Source: RGIG426 sp045640165
GTDB taxonomy: Bacteria; Bacillota; Clostridia; Oscillospirales; Acutalibacteraceae
Direction: 5' to 3'
Length of the DNA stretch: 8,162 bases
Assembly: GCA_045640165.1 (NCBI GenBank)
Contig: JAZUEK010000025.1
Coordinates: 1-8,162 of the forward strand
Shown here: piece after piece, positions 1 to 6,585 of the stretch
Numbering within the stretch: the first letter of the stretch is position 1
How the letters are laid out: each line of letters opens with the position of its first letter
Position numbers and translations under genes: made by a program
Notes under the pieces: model-generated
The model's database searches: none
What the model was told of the DNA's origin: nothing
Seen by the model: the letters and a program-made list of their open reading frames with translations, nothing else

Positions 1-342
1 GTGACCGGCGACGGTGTTTACTGGAAAGGCGAGACCGCCACGGTGACGGCGACGCCCAGCACCGGCTATCGTTTCATCGGTTGGGAGCTGGATGGCGAGA
101 TCGTGAGTTATGATCCGGAATACACCTTCACGGCGGATGAAAACGTGAGACTTATCGCGTTGTTCGAGAAACTCGAAGCCCCGACCGAGGCTCCGACGAC
201 CACCACGACCACGACGGCGGCGCCTACGGCGCCCGAGAAAGCGCCCGAAACCGGCGATATGCTGCCGAGCGCAGCGTTGCTCTTGGCGGTGGCGGCGGCC
301 GGTGTGCTGTTCGCTTCCCGTAAACGCGAGAACGAAGAATAA
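1..342 (+). CDS. C-terminal part of an InlB-repeat surface protein with a PETGD sorting-type tail (5' end outside window)
   Basis: Only the last ~113 codons are visible. The GTG at position 1 is probably an internal valine, because the reading frame opens inside a domain. Residues ~1-56 (TGDGVYWKGETATVTATP, then GYRFIGW, then YTFTADENVRLIALF) match the pattern of the divergent InlB B-repeat, a small beta domain common in Firmicute surface proteins. A Thr/Pro/Ala-rich linker follows (residues ~60-80, seven consecutive Thr), then PETGD (82-86), a hydrophobic segment (~88-105) and a basic RKR before an acidic end. That order is the layout of a sortase substrate (an LPxTG variant), so the protein is expected to be exported and anchored to the wall, or at least membrane-anchored. 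No sortase gene lies in the window, and the N-terminal ligand-binding or enzymatic part is not visible, so its function is unknown. The gene ends at a strong hairpin terminator. Confidence 0.82.
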   Translation: MTGDGVYWKGETATVTATPSTGYRFIGWELDGEIVSYDPEYTFTADENVRLIALFEKLEAPTEAPTTTTTTTAAPTAPEKAPETGDMLPSAALLLAVAAAGVLFASRKRENEE

Positions 343-351
343 ACCGCATTA

Positions 352-386
352 AAAAATCCCTCTCGGAACTTCCGAGAGGGATTTTT
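352..386 (+). terminator. Rho-independent terminator of the surface-protein gene (symmetrical, could work both ways)
   Basis: A perfect inverted repeat of about 17 bases per arm starts 9 bases after the stop codon. Its GC core is CCCTCTCGG / CCGAGAGGG around an AACTT loop, flanked by A-run and T-run arms. The 3' T-run ends the + strand transcript, and the 5' A-run would act as a T-run for transcripts coming from secA. Confidence 0.88.
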
Positions 387-403
387 GCTTTGCTTTTTTG
401 CCG

Positions 404-438
404 CAAAAAAATCCCCTGCTCGACGAGCAGGGGATTTT
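404..438 (-). terminator. Rho-independent terminator of secA
   Basis: A second inverted repeat has core TCCCCTGCTCG / CGAGCAGGGGA centred on A423. On the minus strand it is followed by a run of seven T (positions 410-404). It begins 13 bases beyond the secA stop codon, the right place for its terminator. It also has a shorter T-run on the + side, so it may be a second barrier to read-through from the left. Confidence 0.87.
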
Positions 439-450
439 CTTGTGGGTTGT

Positions 451-3204
451 TTAGTCGTTGCCGGACTCGTTCGCGCCGCAGCATTTTTTGTATTTCTTGC
501 CGCTGCCGCACGGACACGGGTCGTTGCGCCCGATTTGTTGTTTTTGGGTTTTGCGTACCGGCTGTTTTTTGGTGGTGCCATCGCCGGAGGTGGCGGTCGG
601 TTTCATGACCTGTTCGCGCTTCGGCTCGTTTTCACGCGAGCGCAGTTCCACGGTGAGCATGACGCGCGCCGTTTCCTCGCGGATGGCGGCGACCATTTCG
701 TCGAACATATCGAAGCCCTCGATACGGTACATCACGACGGGGTCGTGTTGACCGTAGGCACGCAGATAAATACCGTTGCGCAACTCGTCCATATTGTCGA
801 TGTGGTCCATCCAGTGGTTGTCGACGGTGCGCAGGAGAATGACGTTTTCGAGTTCGCGCATAATTTTGTCGCCGTAGCGCGCCTCTTTGTCCTCATAAAT
901 CTTGTGGGCGCGCTCGGTAAGCGTGGCTTCGATGTCTTCCGGCTCGGTATCTTCGAGCTGTTGGGCGGTGTATTGGAAGTCGTTGTCGCCGGCAAGCCAG
1001 CCGCGGTAGTATTCGCGCAGCGCGGTGAGGTTCCAGTCGTCGTGCGGCACGTTATTCGGTGCGAACTGGGCGACGGTGCCGGCAATCGACTCGTCAATCA
1101 TCTTCATAATGGAGTCGCGGACGCTTTCGCCCGTGAGCACCTGGTCACGCTGAGAATAGATGATTTCGCGCTGTTTGTTCATCACGTCGTCGTACTGCAG
1201 GACGTTCTTACGGATGCCGAAGTTGCGCTCCTCCACGCGTTTTTGGGCATTTTCGATGGCGTTCGAGAGGATTTTGTTTTCCATCGGCATATCTTCGGGC
1301 ACGTTTAAGGTGTCCATAATGGTATACATCCGCTCGCCGCCGAACAGACGCATAAGATCGTCTTCCATCGAGAGGAAGAACTGCGAGGCGCCGGGGTCGC
1401 CCTGACGACCGGAACGGCCGCGGAGCTGATTGTCGATACGACGGGATTCGTGGCGCTCGGTGCCGAGGATAAACAGGCCGCCGGCTTGACGCACTTTTTC
1501 CGCTTCCGGCTCGATTTCCTCTTTATACTTCGCTTCGAGGGTGCGGAACGTTTCGCGAGCGTTCAAAATTTCCTCATCGTCGGTGTCGCCGTAGTTGGTG
1601 GACTCCACGATAAGTTCTTCCGCGAGGCCCATACGCCGCATCTCGGACGTGGCGAGGAATTCGGCGTTACCGCCGAGTTTAATATCCGTACCACGGCCGG
1701 CCATGTTGGTGGCGATGGTCACAGCGCCGAAATGACCGGCCTGCGCGACGATTTCCGCCTCGCGCTCGTGCTGTTTCGCGTTTAAGACTTCGTGTTTGAT
1801 ACCGCGACGGGACAGCATTTTCGACAGCAGTTCGGACTTTTCAATCGACACCGTGCCGACCAGCACCGGCTGACCTTTTTCGTGGCAGACGGCGATTTGG
1901 TCGATAACGGCGTTAAATTTCGCGTTTTCGGTTTTATAAATCGAGTCGGGCAAATCGAAGCGGATAACCGGTTTGTTGGTGGGGATTTCCACCACGTCCA
2001 GATGATAAATCTGGTCGAACTCGGCGGCCTCGGTCTGCGCTGTACCGGTCATACCGGACAGCTTTTTGTAAAGGCGGAAGTAGTTCTGGAACGTAATGGT
2101 GGCGAGGGTGCGCGATTCGCGCATGACCTCGACGTGTTCTTTCGCTTCAATCGCTTGGTGGAGTCCCTCGTTATAGCGGCGACCGAGCATCAGACGACCG
2201 GTGAACTCGTCGACGGTGCTGGCCTCGTTGTCTTTGACAACGTAGTCCACGTCGCGTTTCATCACGCCGCGCGCTTTAATCGCTTGGTTGACGTGGTGGA
2301 GCAGAGTGGTGTTTTCGGGGTCCATCAGGTTTTCGACGCCGAAGTACTGCTCCGCTTTATGCACACCGTCTTGGGTGAGGGTGGCGGGTTTGGCTTTTTC
2401 GTCCACGATGTAGTCGCCGTTTAACTGGTCTTGGTCCTCTTTGTCGTTCATCTCTTTGATTTTGATGAGCTTGAGGGTTTGGGCGAACGCATCCGCGCGG
2501 GCATACAAATCAGAGGATTTGTCGCCTTGACCGGAAATGATGAGCGGTGTACGCGCCTCGTCGATTAAAATGGAGTCCACCTCGTCCACAATAGCGAACG
2601 CGTGACCGCGTTGCACTTTGTTTTCGGCATACACCACCATATTGTCGCGCAGGTAGTCGAACCCGAACTCGTTGTTGGTGCCGTAGGTGATATCGGCGGC
2701 GTAGGCGGCGCGGCGCTCGTCGTTTTGCATATCGTGGATGATAAGACCCACCGAAAGACCGAGATAGCGGAACACTTTGCCCATCCATTCGCTGTCGCGG
2801 CGCGCCAAATATTCGTTGACGGTGACCACGTGGACACCCTCGCCGGTCAGCGCATTTAAGTAGGCCGGCAGGATGAGCGTTTGGGTTTTACCTTCACCGG
2901 TTTTCATCTCGGCGATGCGTCCGCCGTGAAGCACGATACCGCCGAGAATCTGAACGGGGAAGTGGGGTGTGCCGAGCACACGGTCGGTGGCCTCGCGGCA
3001 GGTGGCGAACGCTTCCGGCAAAATATCATCGAGCGTTTCACCGGCGGCGAGACGCTCGCGGAATTTCGCGGTTTGACCTTTTAAGGTTTCCTCGTCCATG
3101 GCTTTATAGGTCGGTTCAAGCGCGAGCACTTTGTCGCAAAGCGGCTGGATGCGCTTAATCTCCCGTTTAGAATAATCGCCGAATAAGGCGGTAAGAAGTC
3201 CCAT
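451..3204 (-). CDS. secA: Preprotein translocase ATPase SecA
   Basis: SecA is the cytosolic and membrane-bound ATPase that pushes preproteins through SecYEG. The product is 917 residues, longer than the ~840 I recall for Bacillus subtilis. Visible landmarks in order are: GEGKT Walker A (103-107), DEVDSILIDEARTPLIISG (207-225) with the DEAD-type Walker B, the preprotein cross-linking region with FTGRLMLGRRYNEGLHQAIEAKE (334-355), SGMTGTA (383-389), GRGTDIKLGG in NBD2 (503-512), GTERHESRRIDNQLRGRSGRQGDPG (581-605), and the wing/scaffold region ending near 850. A linker then leads to a C-terminal zinc motif CPCGSGKKYKKCC (Cys 897, 899, 908, 909). The frame stays open for 358 codons upstream across antisense dusB, but homology begins at MGLLTALFG and a ribosome binding site precedes that ATG, so 3204 is the start. 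Two insertions, one in the PPXD (about 247-268) and a large one in NBD2 (512-574), explain the extra length. The gene looks intact and monocistronic. Confidence 0.98.
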   Translation of the reverse strand: MGLLTALFGDYSKREIKRIQPLCDKVLALEPTYKAMDEETLKGQTAKFRERLAAGETLDDILPEAFATCREATDRVLGTPHFPVQILGGIVLHGGRIAEMKTGEGKTQTLILPAYLNALTGEGVHVVTVNEYLARRDSEWMGKVFRYLGLSVGLIIHDMQNDERRAAYAADITYGTNNEFGFDYLRDNMVVYAENKVQRGHAFAIVDEVDSILIDEARTPLIISGQGDKSSDLYARADAFAQTLKLIKIKEMNDKEDQDQLNGDYIVDEKAKPATLTQDGVHKAEQYFGVENLMDPENTTLLHHVNQAIKARGVMKRDVDYVVKDNEASTVDEFTGRLMLGRRYNEGLHQAIEAKEHVEVMRESRTLATITFQNYFRLYKKLSGMTGTAQTEAAEFDQIYHLDVVEIPTNKPVIRFDLPDSIYKTENAKFNAVIDQIAVCHEKGQPVLVGTVSIEKSELLSKMLSRRGIKHEVLNAKQHEREAEIVAQAGHFGAVTIATNMAGRGTDIKLGGNAEFLATSEMRRMGLAEELIVESTNYGDTDDEEILNARETFRTLEAKYKEEIEPEAEKVRQAGGLFILGTERHESRRIDNQLRGRSGRQGDPGASQFFLSMEDDLMRLFGGERMYTIMDTLNVPEDMPMENKILSNAIENAQKRVEERNFGIRKNVLQYDDVMNKQREIIYSQRDQVLTGESVRDSIMKMIDESIAGTVAQFAPNNVPHDDWNLTALREYYRGWLAGDNDFQYTAQQLEDTEPEDIEATLTERAHKIYEDKEARYGDKIMRELENVILLRTVDNHWMDHIDNMDELRNGIYLRAYGQHDPVVMYRIEGFDMFDEMVAAIREETARVMLTVELRSRENEPKREQVMKPTATSGDGTTKKQPVRKTQKQQIGRNDPCPCGSGKKYKKCCGANESGND

Positions 3205-3214
3205 AGTTTTCAAT

Positions 3215-3220
3215 CCTTTC
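3215..3220 (-). promoter_or_regulatory. secA ribosome binding site
   Basis: On the minus strand GAAAGG (within AAAGGATTG) lies about 10 bases upstream of the ATG at 3204. It matters because the reading frame continues far upstream, and this site fixes the true start. Confidence 0.75.
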
Positions 3221-3241
3221 AAGTGGCAAATGCCTATACAA

Positions 3242-3276
3242 ATTATAGTATAGCATACTTTTTTTATGATTTCCAT
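3242..3276 (-). promoter_or_regulatory. Candidate sigma-A promoter of secA
   Basis: On the minus strand two overlapping -10 candidates are visible: TATACT (3252-3247) and TATAAT (3247-3242). The best -35 is weak: ATGGAA (3276-3271), 18 bases from TATACT. Predicted transcription starts near 3235-3240, giving a leader of roughly 30 bases. A 5-bp inverted repeat (AGTAT-AGC-ATACT, 3247-3259) overlaps the -10. Placement is inferred from sequence only. Confidence 0.5.
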
Positions 3277-3298
3277 AGGTTTTTTCAAAAATCCGCCG

Positions 3299-3327
3299 TT
3301 GCAGTTGCGGTTTTTTTGTGGTATGAT
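3299..3327 (+). promoter_or_regulatory. Candidate sigma-A promoter of dusB
   Basis: TTGCAG (3299-3304) is followed after exactly 17 bases by TATGAT (3322-3327). A TG at 3319-3320 makes an extended -10 (TGgTATGAT). The predicted start near 3334 gives a leader of about 30 bases. It is divergent from the secA promoter. Confidence 0.65.
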
Positions 3328-3363
3328 TGGGGAAGATGAGAGAATAAAAAAGGGGGTGGGACG

Positions 3364-4371
3364 ATGAAACTCGGAAATTTGGAAATTACGGGTAAAGCGG
3401 CGCTTGCGCCGATGGCCGGAGTGGCTGACCGCGCGTTTCGGATGCTGTGCAAAGAATACGGCGCGGCTTTTACCGTCAGCGAGATGGTGAGCGCCAAAGG
3501 ACTTTGCTATGGCGATACGAAAAGCCGCGAACTGCTTGTGCTGGACGAGGGAGAACGTCCTGCCGCCATTCAGTTGTTCGGCGACGACCCTGCCGTGATG
3601 CGCGAAGCGGCGCAAATTGCAGTCTCGGTCGCGCACCCCGACTGGATTGACATCAATATGGGATGTCCTGCGCCGAAAATTGCCGGCAACCATTGCGGAA
3701 GCGCCCTGATGCGCGAGCCGGCGCTTTGCGGCAAGCTTGTAAAAGCCGTGTCGGATGCGGTGGACGTTCCCGTGACCGCCAAAATGCGGCTCGGCTACGC
3801 GAAAGACGAGAAAAACGCCGTTGTCGTTGCCAAAGAATGCGAGCAAAACGGGGCGGCGGCGGTTACGGTACACGCGCGCACGCGTGACCAGATGTATGCG
3901 CCGCCGGTCGATTGGAACGGCATCCGCGAGGTGAAAGCGGCGCTTTCTATCCCCGTTATCGGTAACGGCGACGTTTACGAGGCCAAAGCCGCCGCCGCGA
4001 TGATGGAACAAACCGGTTGTGATATGGTGATGGTGGGGCGCGGTGCGCTCGGTGCGCCGTGGGTGTTTGCCGAAATCAACGCCTATCTCGAAAACGAGCG
4101 GTGGCTTTTGCCGAAACCGGTCGCGGCGCGGATGGCGGTGCTGTATCGTCAAGCGGAGATGACCGCCGGTTTCAAGGGCGAAAAGGTGGCGCTTTTGCAA
4201 ATTCGCAAGCACGCCGCATGGTATATGCGCGGGCTTCGCGGCGCCGCAGAGTTTCGCCGCAAAGCCGGCGAGATTCATACGCTTGCCGATTTGGAAGCAC
4301 TTTGCGCGTTTGTAGTCAAAGAAAACGAGGGCGTGGAACTGCCCACCGGATTCACACCCCCCGACGTATAA
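3364..4371 (+). CDS. dusB: tRNA-dihydrouridine synthase, DusB/NifR3 type
   Basis: This is an FMN- and NADPH-dependent enzyme that reduces specific uridines in tRNA to dihydrouridine. The 335-residue product has the full TIM-barrel signature: APMAGVADRAFR (15-26) for FMN binding, SEMVSAKGL (39-47), IQLFGDDP (69-76), the catalytic loop NMGCPAPKI with Cys101, AKMRLGY with Lys140, VHARTRDQMY with His170, and GNGDV (200-204) plus GRGALGAPW (225-233) for the phosphate end of FMN. The C-terminal helical tRNA-binding domain is recognisable from RKHAAWYMRGLRGAAEFRRK. The start is supported by AAAGGGGGTG (3349-3358), 5 bases before the ATG and one mismatch from the ideal Shine-Dalgarno. The catalytic loop continues as AGNHCGSALM, where many relatives have a Gly/Glu-rich segment. 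The subfamily (DusB rather than DusA or DusC) is inferred from these motifs and from its being the usual Firmicute type; target positions cannot be read from sequence. Confidence 0.93.
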   Translation: MKLGNLEITGKAALAPMAGVADRAFRMLCKEYGAAFTVSEMVSAKGLCYGDTKSRELLVLDEGERPAAIQLFGDDPAVMREAAQIAVSVAHPDWIDINMGCPAPKIAGNHCGSALMREPALCGKLVKAVSDAVDVPVTAKMRLGYAKDEKNAVVVAKECEQNGAAAVTVHARTRDQMYAPPVDWNGIREVKAALSIPVIGNGDVYEAKAAAAMMEQTGCDMVMVGRGALGAPWVFAEINAYLENERWLLPKPVAARMAVLYRQAEMTAGFKGEKVALLQIRKHAAWYMRGLRGAAEFRRKAGEIHTLADLEALCAFVVKENEGVELPTGFTPPDV

Positions 4372-4376
4372 TTTTC

Positions 4377-4398
4377 AAAGAGACGGTCCGTCTTTTTT
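4377..4398 (+). terminator. Probable terminator after dusB
   Basis: AGACGG-T-CCGTCT (4381-4393) forms a short GC stem with A/T flanks and runs into six T (4393-4398). It begins a few bases after the dusB stop. The stem is short, so some read-through into the S1 gene is possible. Confidence 0.65.
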
Positions 4399-4424
4399 GC
4401 CTTCCTTCTGCATAGGGTTATAGC
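4397..4424 (+). promoter_or_regulatory. Weak candidate promoter for the S1-domain gene
   Basis: TTGCCT (4397-4402) and TATAGC (4419-4424) are separated by 16 bases. Both hexamers are poor and the first overlaps the terminator T-run. If it is not real, the gene depends on read-through from dusB. Confidence 0.25.
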
Positions 4425-4449
4425 AGGACTAAAAAGGGAGGACGAAAAG

Positions 4450-5379
4450 ATGGACCGTTTGTTTTTGCCCGAGGGCATTCGGGTGGAGTATTACGAAAAC
4501 CGCAAACAAATCGGCTCGGTAGAGGGACTGCGCGAGGCGATGGAGCAAGAACGCATTTTAGAGGCACGGGCGATTCTGTGCGATGCGGAACATAACTTAT
4601 ACGTGGATTTGTCCGAGGCGGGAGTGAAAGGCGTTATTCCGCGAAGCGAGGGCGCGCTCGGCATTGCCGACGGCTCCACGCGTGACATTGCGCTGATTGC
4701 GCGCGTATCCAAGGCGGTGAGTTTTGTCGTAACCGATCTGTGCGAAACGGAAGAGGGCACGGTAGCACTGCTGTCCCGTCGCCGTGCGCAGGAGATTTGT
4801 AAGCACGATTATCTGGAAACGCTTGTCCCCGGAGATATTATCCCTGCCAAAGTGACGCGGCTCGAAAGTTTCGGCGCGTTTTGCGACGTGGGATGTGGGT
4901 TGCCGGCGCTTCTCCCGATTGCCGCGCTTTCCGTCAGCCGCATTTCTCACCCGGGCGACCGGCTTTCGGTAGGGCAGGAGATTCCGGCGGTGGTGACGTC
5001 CACCGAAAACGGGAGGATTACGTTGTCTCAACGAGAACTGTTCGGTACGTGGGAAGAAAACGCGCGGTTGTTTTCGCCCGGGCAGACGGTGGCAGGCATT
5101 GTTCGTTCGGTTGAGCCATACGGCGTGTTTGTGGAACTTACCCCGAATTTGGCAGGACTTGCCGAGCCGCACGAGGGTGTCAAAGTCGGGCAGGCGGCCG
5201 GGGTGTTTATTAAGAACATTCTGCCGGAAAAGATGAAAGTGAAACTGGTGATTATCGACAGCCATTTTACGTTGCCGGCGCGCCCCAATCCGCGGTATTT
5301 TCTCACCGAGGGGCACATCGACCGTTTTGTTTACTCGCCGGAGGGCTGCCCGAAACGGATTGTCAGCGATTTTACGTAG
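4450..5379 (+). CDS. S1-domain RNA-binding protein (ribosomal protein S1-like, function unassigned)
   Basis: The 309-residue, soluble-looking protein contains S1-type OB folds. The central one is clearest (about 124-195): VPGDIIPAKVTRLESFGAFCDVG, then ALSVSRISHPGDRLSVGQEIPAVV, then GRITLSQREL. A second follows at about 208-270 (FSPGQTVAGIVRSVEPYGVFVEL...LAGLAEP). The N-terminal region (about 36-112) looks like a degenerate S1 domain ending in ALLSRRRAQ. S1 domains bind single-stranded RNA. Full ribosomal S1 has four to six copies, so this is a shorter paralogue-like protein rather than rpsA itself. It is not an obvious CvfB, since I see no C-terminal winged helix; the tail (HIDRFVYSPEGC) is different. 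GGGAGG (4436-4441), 8 bases before the ATG, supports the start. It has a terminator on each side, suggesting its own transcript between dusB and the tadA operon. The exact target is unknown. Confidence 0.85.
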   Translation: MDRLFLPEGIRVEYYENRKQIGSVEGLREAMEQERILEARAILCDAEHNLYVDLSEAGVKGVIPRSEGALGIADGSTRDIALIARVSKAVSFVVTDLCETEEGTVALLSRRRAQEICKHDYLETLVPGDIIPAKVTRLESFGAFCDVGCGLPALLPIAALSVSRISHPGDRLSVGQEIPAVVTSTENGRITLSQRELFGTWEENARLFSPGQTVAGIVRSVEPYGVFVELTPNLAGLAEPHEGVKVGQAAGVFIKNILPEKMKVKLVIIDSHFTLPARPNPRYFLTEGHIDRFVYSPEGCPKRIVSDFT

Positions 5380-5386
5380 AGAAACG

Positions 5387-5413
5387 AAAAAGCACCGCGT
5401 TGCGGTGCTTTTT
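5387..5413 (+). terminator. Rho-independent terminator of the S1-domain gene
   Basis: GCACCGC (5392-5398), a GTT loop and GCGGTGC (5402-5408) form a perfect stem extended by A5/T5 arms and followed by a T-run. It starts 8 bases after the stop codon and is a strong, canonical hairpin. Confidence 0.92.
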
Positions 5414-5421
5414 TCTTTACA

Positions 5422-5450
5422 TTCCCGAAAAATTGTGGTATCCTTATTAT
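5422..5450 (+). promoter_or_regulatory. Candidate promoter of the CPBP-tadA-rsmA operon
   Basis: TATTAT (5445-5450) is a good -10 in an AT-rich patch. The -35 at the correct 17-base spacing is only TTCCCG (5422-5427). A better-looking TTTACA (5416-5421) is 23 bases away, too far. A promoter is expected here because a strong terminator lies just upstream. Confidence 0.42.
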
Positions 5451-5459
5451 ATATGAGCC

Positions 5460-5470
5460 AAAAGGAGGGA
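5460..5470 (+). promoter_or_regulatory. Ribosome binding site fixing a GTG start for the CPBP gene
   Basis: AAAAGGAGGGA is a near-perfect Shine-Dalgarno whose core AGGAGG ends 7 bases before the GTG at 5476. The first in-frame ATG (5491) is 22 bases away, too far, so GTG is the likely start. Confidence 0.85.
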
Positions 5471-5475
5471 GACCC

Positions 5476-6585
5476 GTGTACGTATCGACGATGGATCAAA
5501 TGCGTGCATATTATGCCGGAGAAGAAAAGAAATATATCCGCAAAAATGCCGAACGCGTGGGCATCGTGTTGTTGCTTGCCGTCGGAATGCAGTTTGTGGC
5601 GGTGCTTGCAGATATGGTGTTGGGTCTCCTTGTGACCGACTTCCAAGAAGTCTCGATTTCACTGTTGTTGCAAAAGCAAAGTATGGCGGACTATATGCTG
5701 TTTACGTTGGCGGAATACGTGGTGTATATGGGCGTGCCTGTTTTTGCCGGATGGCTGTTGTTCCGCAAACGCGACGTAACGATTGTGCCGCTTCAAAAAA
5801 CCGACGGTTCGTTCGGCGTGGGGCTGTTGCTTCTCGGACTGGGAATGATGGTGATTGCCAACATCATCGGCTCGTATCTTTTAAGTTTATTTGAAACGGT
5901 GGGCGTGACGCCTGTGGACGTTCCCGATATGCAAGACGGAACGATGACGGTGTTGCTCTTAAATATTTTGACCGTGGGCATTATGCCCGGTGTTTTTGAG
6001 GAATTGTTGTTCCGCGGCGTGGTACTTCAGGGACTGCGCCCTGCCGGCGACGGTGCGGCGCTTGTGTTTTCGTCGCTCATGTTCGGCCTTATGCACGGAA
6101 CGCTGTATCAAATCCCGTTTGCGTTTATTCTCGGACTGGTGTTCGGCTATATCGTCTTAAAAACCGGCAACATTTTGTGGACGATGGGATTGCACGCCGT
6201 CAACAATACGTTGGCGGTGCTGATGGAATACTGGTTATGGAACGTGCCGGACGAAGAGACAAGCAAATGGTATCTTTTGTTCTTCGCTATCGAAACGCTG
6301 CTCGGCATTGTCGGTGCGGCGGTGCTGATGATGCGCAGTCATCCGCGCGTGTCGCCGGTCGGCGACCGCGTGAGCAGTTGGCTTACCTTAAAACAGCGCC
6401 GTCGCGCGCTGTATTCTTCCGCTACGGTGATTGCGTTTATTGTGTTGATGGCACTCATCACGCTCGGCAGTACGCGGTTTGAGGGACTGCCCGGGTTTGA
6501 AGCGGCAGAAACCAACGCGCCACCGGCCATCGGTACGGGCGGCGAACAGCAATCTGCCGCTGTGTTCGCGGAGGTGTTCCGATGA
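5476..6585 (+). CDS. CPBP-family (CAAX protease/bacteriocin-processing type) intramembrane metalloprotease
   Basis: This 369-residue polytopic membrane protein has about eight or nine hydrophobic segments (roughly 28-53, 73-96, 113-139, 156-173, 193-209, 212-228, 231-254, 265-286, 313-331). The family's catalytic signatures are all present: EELLFR (Glu175, Glu176, Arg180), FGLMH (Phe203, His207) and HAVNN (His240, Asn244). It should therefore be an active Rce1/ABI-type glutamate-dependent protease acting within the membrane. In bacteria these proteins process or protect against peptides, or have no known substrate; none is indicated here. The N-terminus is cytosolic-looking and charged. After the core come a basic loop (KQRRR, 306-310), one more hydrophobic segment and a soluble Ala/Gly/Pro-rich tail (332-369). 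It starts with GTG. Its stop overlaps the tadA ATG by four bases, so it is the first gene of an operon with tadA and rsmA. Confidence 0.92.
   Translation: MYVSTMDQMRAYYAGEEKKYIRKNAERVGIVLLLAVGMQFVAVLADMVLGLLVTDFQEVSISLLLQKQSMADYMLFTLAEYVVYMGVPVFAGWLLFRKRDVTIVPLQKTDGSFGVGLLLLGLGMMVIANIIGSYLLSLFETVGVTPVDVPDMQDGTMTVLLLNILTVGIMPGVFEELLFRGVVLQGLRPAGDGAALVFSSLMFGLMHGTLYQIPFAFILGLVFGYIVLKTGNILWTMGLHAVNNTLAVLMEYWLWNVPDEETSKWYLLFFAIETLLGIVGAAVLMMRSHPRVSPVGDRVSSWLTLKQRRRALYSSATVIAFIVLMALITLGSTRFEGLPGFEAAETNAPPAIGTGGEQQSAAVFAEVFR
6570..6576 (+). promoter_or_regulatory. tadA ribosome binding site inside the CPBP coding end
   Basis: GGAGGTG lies 5 bases before the tadA ATG and is read as part of the last codons of the CPBP gene. 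Together with the ATGA overlap (6582-6585) it points to translational coupling. Confidence 0.8.

Noticed and set aside
196..216. Short ACN repeat encoding seven threonines.
   Set aside because: It uses mixed Thr codons and is a normal wall-linker composition, not a meaningful DNA repeat.
385..1308. A 307-codon open frame on the + strand across the 3' part of secA.
   Set aside because: It is antisense to conserved secA, starts inside the terminator hairpins, lacks a convincing ribosome binding site and shows no recognisable domain.
1792..2424. A 210-codon + strand open frame rich in Phe, Val and His, antisense to secA.
   Set aside because: The composition is what reverse-complemented Glu/Lys/Asp codons give; it has no start signal and no family resemblance.
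3205..4278. The secA reading frame stays open for 358 codons upstream of the chosen start.
   Set aside because: That stretch is antisense to dusB, has no SecA-like sequence, and the promoter and ribosome binding site for secA lie inside it. It is a codon-bias artefact.
4597..5646. A 349-codon minus-strand open frame across the S1 gene and the start of the CPBP gene.
   Set aside because: It runs through a strong terminator, a promoter region and two well-supported + strand genes, and its His/Arg-rich product looks like a shadow translation.
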